This document shows positions 45,194-51,904 of a DNA stretch of 64,000 bases, in pieces. The stretch is from Hyphomonas sp. Its GTDB lineage: Bacteria > Pseudomonadota > Alphaproteobacteria > Caulobacterales > Hyphomonadaceae. Below the pieces are notes generated by a model, which saw nothing but the letters and a program-made list of their open reading frames with translations, was not told the origin of the DNA and did no database searches. Position 1 is the stretch's first letter. Every line of letters starts with the position of its first letter. Made by a program: the position numbers and the translations under genes. The stretch lies in NCBI GenBank assembly GCA_020638455.1, contig JACKIK010000005.1, positions 62,001 through 126,000 of the forward strand, given 5' to 3'.

Positions 45194-46216
45194 ATGAGCG
45201 ACGTGAACAGGACCTGGGTGCTGCGCCACCGCCCCGTGGGCGACGTGAAGGAGGGCGACCTCGAACTGGTCGAAACGCCGCTCGAGCCCTTGAAAGAAGG
45301 GGAGGTGCGGGCGAAGACAATCTATCTCTCGCTCGATCCGACGAACCGGATCTGGATGAGCGACATCGACGCCTATCTGCCGCCTGTAGGGATCGGCGAT
45401 GCGATGCGCGGTGGCGGCCTCGCCGTGGTCGTCGAAAGCCGGCATGAAGGTTTCCAGCAGGGCGATGTCGTCAACACGGGCCTCGGCGTCTGGACGATGT
45501 ATCCGACCCTGCAGGGGGACGGGCTGGCGAAGCTGCCGATGCTGCCCGGCGTGCCGCTGACGGCGTTCATGGGGCCGCTGGGCGCAACCGGCATGACGGC
45601 CTATTTCGGCCTGATGGATATCGGCAAGCCGAAGGCGGGCGAGACGGTGGTCGTCTCGGCTGCGGCGGGCGCCGTTGGTTCGATGGTTGGCCAGATCGCA
45701 AAGATCCAGGGCTGCCGCGTTGTCGGCATCGCGGGCAGCGACGACAAGTGCAAATGGCTCACCGGAACGGCCGGCTTCGATGCCGCGATCAACTACAAGA
45801 AGGAAGACGTCGGCGCGGCGCTTGACAAGCATTGTCCGAACGGCGTCGACATCAATTTCGAGAATGTCGGCGGGAAAATCATGGATGAGGTGATTGCCCG
45901 CCTCAACGATTTCTCACGCATGCCGCTCTGCGGCCTGATCAGTACCTACAATGCAACAGGGCCGGTGCCCGGCCCGTACAATTTCTCCAACCTGCTGATG
46001 CGGCGCACGTTGGTGAAGGGCTTCATCGTGATCGATTATTTCCCGCGCTTCCCGGAAGGCATCCAGCAGATGGCGCAGTGGCTGATGGAAGGCAAACTCA
46101 AGTTCGAGACGGATGTTGTGAAGGGTTTCGAGAACGCGCCTTCGAGCCTGTCGCGCCTGTTCGAAGGCAAGAATCTCGGCAAGCTGGTGGTCGAATGCAG
46201 CCCGCCGCCCCAATAA
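45194..46216 (+). CDS. NADP-dependent MDR-family oxidoreductase (second paralogue)
   Basis: The 340-residue protein is a paralogue of the one at 19716-20738. It begins MSDVNRTWVLRHRPVGDVKEGDLELVETPLEPLKEGEVRAKTIYLSLDPTNRIWM. The NADP loop reads VVVSAAAGAVGSMVGQIAKIQG, followed by INFENVGGKIMDEVIARLNDFSRMPLCGLISTYNATG. It belongs to the CurA/leukotriene B4 12-hydroxydehydrogenase group. AAAAGGGAGGACACCA precedes the ATG. Two lipoprotein genes follow on the same strand, only 11 bases after its stop. Confidence 0.9.
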   Translation: MSDVNRTWVLRHRPVGDVKEGDLELVETPLEPLKEGEVRAKTIYLSLDPTNRIWMSDIDAYLPPVGIGDAMRGGGLAVVVESRHEGFQQGDVVNTGLGVWTMYPTLQGDGLAKLPMLPGVPLTAFMGPLGATGMTAYFGLMDIGKPKAGETVVVSAAAGAVGSMVGQIAKIQGCRVVGIAGSDDKCKWLTGTAGFDAAINYKKEDVGAALDKHCPNGVDINFENVGGKIMDEVIARLNDFSRMPLCGLISTYNATGPVPGPYNFSNLLMRRTLVKGFIVIDYFPRFPEGIQQMAQWLMEGKLKFETDVVKGFENAPSSLSRLFEGKNLGKLVVECSPPPQ

Positions 46217-46227
46217 GGCTGAGGAAC

Positions 46228-46665
46228 ATGATGAAGGCACCTGTACTGATTCTCGTTCCGGCCGCGCTGGCGCTGGCGGGTCTCGGGGGCTGTACCAGCG
46301 AAGACCTTGCCGCCTTCGCCGACGGCATGAACGAGGTGGCCGACGACATGGCCGTGACCATGACTTCGGTGCCGCAATGGTCCTGCGGCTACAATGCGCA
46401 CAATGATCTCGTGTGCGACGATAATGGGGACGGCTATGCGGACCGGTATGGCGATCCGGCATACGACACGATTTCGACCGGGGCCTATTACGGCTCGCCC
46501 TACGCATCGTCGGGGCTGGCGCCGCGCATCAATGGCTACGGCGAAGCCTACGTCTATGACGATGATTGCACCTGCTGGGTGCGGGAACCGTCGCTGGATG
46601 AGTTACCGGACGATCACGGTCATGGGCACCACCATCACGATGACGATGACTGGGACGACGACTAG
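46228..46665 (+). CDS. Lipoprotein with calcium-loop-like motif and His/Asp tail (first of tandem pair)
   Basis: The 145-residue protein has a lipobox LGGC (Cys22), so it should be anchored to a membrane. A conserved block WSCGYNAHNDLVCDDNGDGYADRYGDP follows near residues 51-77; its D-x-N-x-D-G-x-x-D pattern resembles dockerin or TSP3 calcium loops. The Cys pairs (CGYN...VC, CTCW) could form disulfides. The C terminus is extraordinary: HGHGHHHHDDDDWDDD, a likely metal-binding tail. TGAGGAAC precedes the ATG. The function is unknown; metal or calcium binding is inference. Confidence 0.75.
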   Translation: MMKAPVLILVPAALALAGLGGCTSEDLAAFADGMNEVADDMAVTMTSVPQWSCGYNAHNDLVCDDNGDGYADRYGDPAYDTISTGAYYGSPYASSGLAPRINGYGEAYVYDDDCTCWVREPSLDELPDDHGHGHHHHDDDDWDDD

Positions 46666-46729
46666 GGCGAGCCCTGCCTGCGCTTGCCGCTGTTCAAACA
46701 GAAGAATCCCGGCAAGCTGATCCGGGTGC

Positions 46730-46750
46730 GCTGCCCACTGTCCGGGCAGC
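46730..46750 (+). terminator. Hairpin between the tandem lipoproteins
   Basis: GCTGCCC-ACTGTCC-GGGCAGC gives a perfect 7-bp stem immediately before the GACGGGAGGG ribosome site of the second lipoprotein. No U-run follows. It might separate the two transcripts or tune translation of the second gene. Confidence 0.4.
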
Positions 46751-46766
46751 AGACGGGAGGGCTCTC

Positions 46767-47159
46767 ATGGCTGGCAGACGCTTGTTGCTGACCGCTGCAG
46801 CTGCGGCGATGGTGCTTGCCGGATGCTCCGCCGGGGCGCGCGTGAAGGCTGCGGCGCACAAGCTGACAGAACGAAAGATCGGACCGGCGGTGACGACGAC
46901 GCTCGTTCCGGCCTGGGGGTGCGGGTACAATGTGTACCGGGACCTCGTCTGCGACGACACAGGTGACGGCTATGCCGACCGGTATGGGGATCCGGAAAAG
47001 GATGCCTCGCTGATCACGGGCAATTTCGGTACGTCCTATGGTGCGGCGCGGCCGGCCCCTCGAGTGAACGAACGGGGCGAGCGGCTGGTGTTCGATCCGG
47101 ACTGTGCCTGCTGGGTGCGCGATCCATCGCAGGATGGGGCGTCGGACGAAGGCAACTGA
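46767..47159 (+). CDS. Lipoprotein paralogue with calcium-loop-like motif (second of tandem pair)
   Basis: The 130-residue protein has lipobox LAGC (Cys20) after a leucine/alanine-rich signal. It shares the core of the preceding lipoprotein, WGCGYNVYRDLVCDDTGDGYADRYGDP, and the DCACWVRDPS end. It lacks the His/Asp tail. The two arose by tandem duplication and then diverged, since only the core block and the closing CxCW motif remain close. GACGGGAGGGCTCTC precedes the ATG. It converges on the SLC13 permease, with four bases between stops. Confidence 0.75.
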   Translation: MAGRRLLLTAAAAAMVLAGCSAGARVKAAAHKLTERKIGPAVTTTLVPAWGCGYNVYRDLVCDDTGDGYADRYGDPEKDASLITGNFGTSYGAARPAPRVNERGERLVFDPDCACWVRDPSQDGASDEGN

Positions 47160-47162
47160 GCC

Positions 47163-48650
47163 TCAGAGCACCAGCGGGGCGATCCAGTAGCCGATCGCGG
47201 TGATGATCAGGATACCCATCAGATTGATCTGAAACCCGCTGCGGATCATGTTGCCGATTGGAACCTTGCCCGTGGCGTAGATGACGGCGTTCGGCGCGGT
47301 GGCGACCGGCAGCATGAAGGCGCAGCTGGCAGCGACGGCGGCCGGGGCGAACAGGGCTTCCGGTGCGGCGCCGACCGCGGTGGCGAGTGAGCCGATGATC
47401 GGGGCGAGCGTCGTCATGGTGGCGACGTTCGATGTGACTTCGGTCAGGAAGATGACGAGCGCCACCAGGATCGCGACAATGATGAGCGGCGGGAAGATGG
47501 CGAGCACGTGAAGCTGCTGGCCGATCCAGTCCGAAAGGCCGGTCGCACGCATGGCATTTCCGAGGGCGATGCCGCCGCCGAACAGCAGGAGCACGCCCCA
47601 GGGCAGGCGCTCTGCCTCGTCCCATGTCATCAGGGCGCGGTGCTGACCGCCGCCGGCCGGCACGAGGAAGACGAGCACGGCGCCGAACATGGCGATCATC
47701 ATGTCGTTCTGGCCGCCATAGGACTGGAATTGCGGAAACCCCATCGACGCCAGCGCATTGGTCGCCGGCAGGCGGAGCACCCAGAGCGCAGCGACGACGG
47801 CGAAGACGATGGCGATGCGGCGCTCGGGCTGCGTCATCGGGCCAAGGTCCAGCAGGTCCTGGTGAACGGAGGCGGCCATCTGGTCGCCATGGGCCGCCTT
47901 CGGAATGTCGCGCGTCACGGCCCACCAGGCGGCGGGCACCAGCAAGCCGGCAGCCGGAATGCCGAAGGTCATCCATTGCCAGAAGCCGATGCCGGTGCCG
48001 GTCTGCTCCTGCAGCCATTTGAGGGCGATGAGGTTGGTCGGCGTGCCGATGGGTGTCGCGACACCGCCAATGGACGCTGCGTAGCAGACACCGAGCAGCA
48101 CGGCGGTCGTGAACCGGCCATCCTCGTCGCGCAGCGCAACGGCTGCCGATAGCGCGATGGGAACCATCATCAGCGAGGTCGCCGTGTTGGAAATCCACAT
48201 CGAGATCAGCGCGGTGGCCAGCATGAAGCCGAACACGAGCGCCTTGGGCGAGGTGCCGACGCGGTCGACGATATTGAGGGCGACCCGCTTGTGCAGGTTC
48301 CAGCGCTCGACGCCGAGCGCGATGATGAAGCCGCCGAGCAGAAGCAGCACGATGTGGTCTGCATAGCTCGCCCCGATGCGTTTGGGAGACAGCTCGCCAA
48401 GGATGGCAGGGTCGATCCCGCTGTCGGTATGGCCGACGATACCGGCCGCCACCGGCAGGACGAAAAGCGGCAGCAGCGACGTGGCGGGGATCGGGATGGC
48501 TTCTGTCGCCCACCAGATCGCCATGAGCACGAGCAGCGCCGCCGTGACCCAGGCAATCTCCGGAAGGCCTGCCGGAGGACCGACAAGCAGCATGAGAATG
48601 GACAGGGCCGGACCAAGGACCAGGCCGATCGTCCGGGGCGAGCGGGTCAT
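47163..48650 (-). CDS. SLC13 (DASS) family sodium-coupled anion permease
   Basis: The 495-residue polytopic protein shows the SLC13 plan: WWATEAIPIPATSLLPLFVLP, the first SNT motif in WISNTATSLMMVPIALS, TPIGTPTNLIAL, and a second, altered motif TSNVATMTTLAPI (SNV rather than SNT). The family imports di- and tricarboxylates or, in other branches, sulfate. Its start overlaps the metC stop by four bases in an operon with cysK and sseA, which may favour a sulfur anion. Sequence motifs lean to dicarboxylate, so the substrate is open. Confidence 0.88.
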   Translation of the reverse strand: MTRSPRTIGLVLGPALSILMLLVGPPAGLPEIAWVTAALLVLMAIWWATEAIPIPATSLLPLFVLPVAAGIVGHTDSGIDPAILGELSPKRIGASYADHIVLLLLGGFIIALGVERWNLHKRVALNIVDRVGTSPKALVFGFMLATALISMWISNTATSLMMVPIALSAAVALRDEDGRFTTAVLLGVCYAASIGGVATPIGTPTNLIALKWLQEQTGTGIGFWQWMTFGIPAAGLLVPAAWWAVTRDIPKAAHGDQMAASVHQDLLDLGPMTQPERRIAIVFAVVAALWVLRLPATNALASMGFPQFQSYGGQNDMMIAMFGAVLVFLVPAGGGQHRALMTWDEAERLPWGVLLLFGGGIALGNAMRATGLSDWIGQQLHVLAIFPPLIIVAILVALVIFLTEVTSNVATMTTLAPIIGSLATAVGAAPEALFAPAAVAASCAFMLPVATAPNAVIYATGKVPIGNMIRSGFQINLMGILIITAIGYWIAPLVL

Positions 48651-49804
48651 GCCCCGCTCCGCATCGCGGCGAAGGCCGCGTCCAGTTCGGCCTTGAGATC
48701 GGAGACCGCTTCGAGGCCCGCATGGATCCGGAGCAGAGGCCCGGGCCGGTCGTCCGCCCAGCTTCCGGCGCGGCGGTCCATCTGGCGGTCGCAGGGGATC
48801 AGCAGGCTTTCGTAGCCACCCCAGGAGAAGCCCATGCCGAACAGGTGGAGGGCGGCAATGAAGCGCTTCATGGCCTCATCCGGGACGGGCTTCAGGATGA
48901 ATCCGAACAGGCCGCAGGAGCCGGTGAAGTCACGCTTCCACAGCGCGTGGTCACGGCTGGACGGCAGCGCCGGGTGGAGCACTTCGGCAACTTCCTCCCG
49001 CGTCGAAAGCCATTCGGCTAGTTCCAGCGCGCTCGCCTCGTGCGCCCTGAGTCGCGTATGCATGGTGCGCATGCCGCGCAGGGCGGTGTAGGCGTCATCG
49101 ACCGACAGGCTGAAGCCGAATTGCTCCGCAACCGCCGCCACACGATGCTTCATCGCGTCGCTGGCGCTGATGACGGCGCCGCCAAAGGCATCGGCATGGC
49201 CGACGGCATATTTGGTCAGCGCCTGGATGGAGAGGTCGACGCCGAGCGCCAGCGGCTTGAAGAAATAGCCTGCGCCCCAGGTATTGTCGGCGAGGGTCAG
49301 GATGTCCCGCTCCCCTGCGACTTTGACGATCGCGGGAACATCGGCGATTTCGAAGGTGAGCGAGCCTGGGGCCTCAAGGAAGATGGCCTGAGTTTCGGGG
49401 GTGATGAAGTCTGCAATGCTGGCGCCGGCGCGCGGATCATAGCGGCTGGACGTGATGCCGAAACGGGGAAGGCGCTGCTCGCAGAAACGCGCCGTCGGGC
49501 CGTAAACGCTGTCCGGGATGAGGACATGCCCGCCCGTCTCGACGCAGGCGAGGATGCCCATGACGCAGGCCTGCAGGCCGTTGGCGACAAGCTGCGTGTG
49601 CGTGCCGCCTTCCAGTTCGCAGAGCGCTGCTTCCAGTTCGCGATGGACCGTCAGGCCCATCAGGCCATAGGTCGGTTTTTCTCCGTAGAGCGTGTCTTCC
49701 GTCGGCAGGAGGACCGTGGAGGCGCGTTCCAGAGGCGGGTTGACCGTGACCCGGTCGAGACGTTTCGTCCGCGTGTGGATGATGCGTGTTTCGGTCGACT
49801 TCAT
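48647..49804 (-). CDS. metC: Cystathionine beta-lyase
   Basis: MetC cleaves cystathionine to homocysteine, pyruvate and ammonia. The start is the ATG at 49804, overlapping the sseA stop (ATGA); 385 residues follow. PLP-enzyme features are visible: ANGLQACVMGILACVETGGHVLIPDSVYGPT, TLADNTWGAGYFFKPLALGVDLSIQALTKYAVGHADAFGG with the Schiff-base Lys in TKY, and the C-terminal GLEAVSDLKAELD. The start MKSTETRIIHT matches this subgroup. A related trans-sulfuration role, such as cystathionine gamma-lyase, is less likely. Confidence 0.9.
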   Translation of the reverse strand: MKSTETRIIHTRTKRLDRVTVNPPLERASTVLLPTEDTLYGEKPTYGLMGLTVHRELEAALCELEGGTHTQLVANGLQACVMGILACVETGGHVLIPDSVYGPTARFCEQRLPRFGITSSRYDPRAGASIADFITPETQAIFLEAPGSLTFEIADVPAIVKVAGERDILTLADNTWGAGYFFKPLALGVDLSIQALTKYAVGHADAFGGAVISASDAMKHRVAAVAEQFGFSLSVDDAYTALRGMRTMHTRLRAHEASALELAEWLSTREEVAEVLHPALPSSRDHALWKRDFTGSCGLFGFILKPVPDEAMKRFIAALHLFGMGFSWGGYESLLIPCDRQMDRRAGSWADDRPGPLLRIHAGLEAVSDLKAELDAAFAAMRSGA

Positions 49805-50646
49805 GCCGAGCCCGTTGCGACAGGACGCGAAGCGTCCGAGGCCCACTCCGTCCACGAACCATCATAGACGGCAACGTCCCAGTTGCCGGTGCGCGCATAG
49901 GCGAGCGCCAGCGTGGATGCCGTGACGCCGGACCCGCACGTGGTGATGACGGGCTTTCCTGTGGCCGGCAGCAGGGCTTTCAGCTCGGCGGCGGATTTGA
50001 ACGTGCCGTCGTCGTGCACAAGCGTTGCGCTCGGCACGTTCAGACTGCCCGGAATATGGCCGGAGGCGAGGCCTTCGCGTGGCTCGGGGGCTTTGCCGGT
50101 GAAGCGGGTGGCGGGGCGGGCATCGACAATTGTGAAATTGCCGGCGTCGGATGCTGCGCGCACCTGGGCGGCGTCCTTCACGAGGTCGCTGCGCACGCGC
50201 GCGGTGAAGTGTCGCTCGGTCGGCATCGGCGGCATGTCTTCAAGCGCTCCGCCGGCATCGGTCCACGCTTTCAGGCCGCCGTCGAGCACCTTGACGTCAT
50301 TGTGGCCCATCACGCGCAGCATCCACCAGACGCGCGGCGCGGCGCAGTAGCCGTTCTGATCATAGACGATGACCCGGTTGCCGTCGCCGATGCCGAGCTT
50401 GCGGACGCGCGAGGAAAACAGGATCGGATCCGGCAGCATGTGCGGCAGGTCCGTATCGGTCGCCTTGATCGCGTCGATGTCGAAATGGACCGCGCCGGGG
50501 ATATGACCGGCTGACCAGGCTTCGCGGCCGGACTTGTCCGAATTCTGGAAGGAGGCAAACCAGGTCGCGTCCACGACGCGGATATCCGGCGCGGAGATGT
50601 GCTGCTTCAGCCAGTCTGCTGTGACGAGGGGATCGCCAGATTCCAT
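49801..50646 (-). CDS. sseA: 3-mercaptopyruvate sulfurtransferase
   Basis: This two-domain rhodanese of 281 residues has the catalytic loop TCGSGVTAS in its C-terminal domain. CGSGVT is the mercaptopyruvate-sulfurtransferase variant, as opposed to CRKGVT of thiosulfate sulfurtransferases. It also has DQNGYCAAPRVWWMLRVMGHNDVKVLDGGLKAW in the inactive first domain. It transfers sulfur from 3-mercaptopyruvate, a cysteine catabolite, to acceptors. It starts three bases after the cysK stop and overlaps metC. Confidence 0.93.
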   Translation of the reverse strand: MESGDPLVTADWLKQHISAPDIRVVDATWFASFQNSDKSGREAWSAGHIPGAVHFDIDAIKATDTDLPHMLPDPILFSSRVRKLGIGDGNRVIVYDQNGYCAAPRVWWMLRVMGHNDVKVLDGGLKAWTDAGGALEDMPPMPTERHFTARVRSDLVKDAAQVRAASDAGNFTIVDARPATRFTGKAPEPREGLASGHIPGSLNVPSATLVHDDGTFKSAAELKALLPATGKPVITTCGSGVTASTLALAYARTGNWDVAVYDGSWTEWASDASRPVATGSA

Positions 50647-50649
50647 ATG

Positions 50650-51654
50650 TCAGCCCTTGATCCATGGTGGAACCGGCAGGTCCTTGGACCGCAGGAATTC
50701 CGGGTTGTAGAGTTTCGATTGATAGCGGTTGCCGTAGTCGCAGAGCATGGTGATGATCGTGTGGCCGGGGCCAAGGTCCCGCGCCATCCGGATCGCGCCG
50801 GCAACATTGATGCCGGACGAACCGCCGAGGCAGAGCCCCTCCTGCTGGACGAGATCGAACAGGACGTTGAGGGCTTCCGTGTCGGTGCACCGATAGGCGC
50901 GATCCACCACGACATCTTCGAGATTGGCGGTGATGCGGCCTTGTCCGATGCCTTCGGTGATGGAGGTGCCTTCGGATTTCAGTTCGCCGCTGGTATAATA
51001 TTCGTAGAGTGCGGCGCCGCCCGGATCGGCGAGGCCGATCTGCACCGCTTCGTTCTTTTCCTTCAGCGCGAGCGATACGCCGCCCAGCGTGCCTCCGGAC
51101 CCGACGGCGCAGATGAAGGCGTCCAGCCTTCCGCCCGTCTGCTGCCAGATCTCCTGTCCTGTCGTCTCATAATGGGCCTTGCGGTTGGCGACATTGTCGA
51201 ACTGGTTGGCCCAGATGGCTCCGTTCGGCTCGCTCCTGGCCATGTCCTCGGCAAGGCGGCGGGAATAGTGCTGGTAGTTGTTGGGGTCCTTGTAAGGGAC
51301 GGCGTCCACTTCGATCAGCTCCGCGCCGAGGAGGCGGATGGCGTCCTTCTTCTCCTGGCTCTGCGTGCGGGGCATGACGATAACGACCCGGTAACCAAGG
51401 GCAGCGCCGACAAGGGCGAGGCCGATGCCGGTATTGCCGGCGGTTCCTTCCACGATGGTGCCGCCGGGTTGCAGGGCGCCGGATGCCTCTGCGTCACGTA
51501 CGATGCCGAGGGCCGGGCGGTCCTTCACCGACTGGCCGGGGTTCAGGAACTCGCACTTGCCGAGGATTTCGCACCCGGTTTCGTCCGACACCTTGTTGAG
51601 GCGCAGCAGCGGCGTGTTGCCGATCAGGTCAATAACGGAGCGGTGAAATTGCAT
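50650..51654 (-). CDS. cysK: Cysteine synthase A
   Basis: CysK forms cysteine from O-acetylserine and sulfide. The 334-residue protein has NPGQSVKDRPA with the PLP lysine, the substrate loop EGTAGNTGIGLALVGAALGY, and a PLP-phosphate site AVGSGGTLGG. Its C-terminal stretch EGLCLGGSSGINVAGAIRMAR is also conserved. It heads the operon cysK-sseA-metC-SLC13. The intergenic upstream region is 250 bases long and is shared with the divergent c-di-GMP gene. Confidence 0.94.
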   Translation of the reverse strand: MQFHRSVIDLIGNTPLLRLNKVSDETGCEILGKCEFLNPGQSVKDRPALGIVRDAEASGALQPGGTIVEGTAGNTGIGLALVGAALGYRVVIVMPRTQSQEKKDAIRLLGAELIEVDAVPYKDPNNYQHYSRRLAEDMARSEPNGAIWANQFDNVANRKAHYETTGQEIWQQTGGRLDAFICAVGSGGTLGGVSLALKEKNEAVQIGLADPGGAALYEYYTSGELKSEGTSITEGIGQGRITANLEDVVVDRAYRCTDTEALNVLFDLVQQEGLCLGGSSGINVAGAIRMARDLGPGHTIITMLCDYGNRYQSKLYNPEFLRSKDLPVPPWIKG

Positions 51655-51904
51655 TCAGGCGGCCATCCTGAGTCTTAGAATCTGGTTCCTGGCGGAAGCT
51701 AGAGCGCCGGACGCTGCAGCACAACCGCTGCAATAAGTCCCACGCCTGAAGGGGCACATCAGCAGGGCTGAAACGCCTTATGGAAAGGCCCCCATGACCC
51801 GGATCGGTGAAATTTCATCGATCAGTCTCGCTGGCGATTTACCCTTATCTGGTACCCCAGTGGCTTAGAACGCTTCCCTTTAAAGGGGACGAGAGAGAGG
51901 CGGT
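51655..51904. other. 250-base divergent spacer between cysK and the GGDEF-EAL gene
   Basis: No coding frame is evident. The region includes a perfect palindrome CCCTTTAAAGGG (51876-51887) near the plus-strand gene, whose ribosome site GAGAGAGAGGCGGT immediately follows. I looked for riboswitch features, such as SAM-II or c-di-GMP aptamers, and could not recognise one. It must contain two divergent promoters. Confidence 0.45.
51876..51887. promoter_or_regulatory. CCCTTTAAAGGG palindrome before the GGDEF-EAL gene
   Basis: A perfect 12-base palindrome 17 bases upstream of the ATG at 51905. The position suggests an operator or part of the 5' leader. A hairpin is improbable with no loop, so protein binding fits better. 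No regulator can be assigned. Confidence 0.4.

Noticed and set aside
51655..51904. Riboswitch upstream of cysK or the c-di-GMP gene
   Set aside because: I looked for SAM-II and c-di-GMP aptamer hallmarks and saw none; only a short palindrome stands out.
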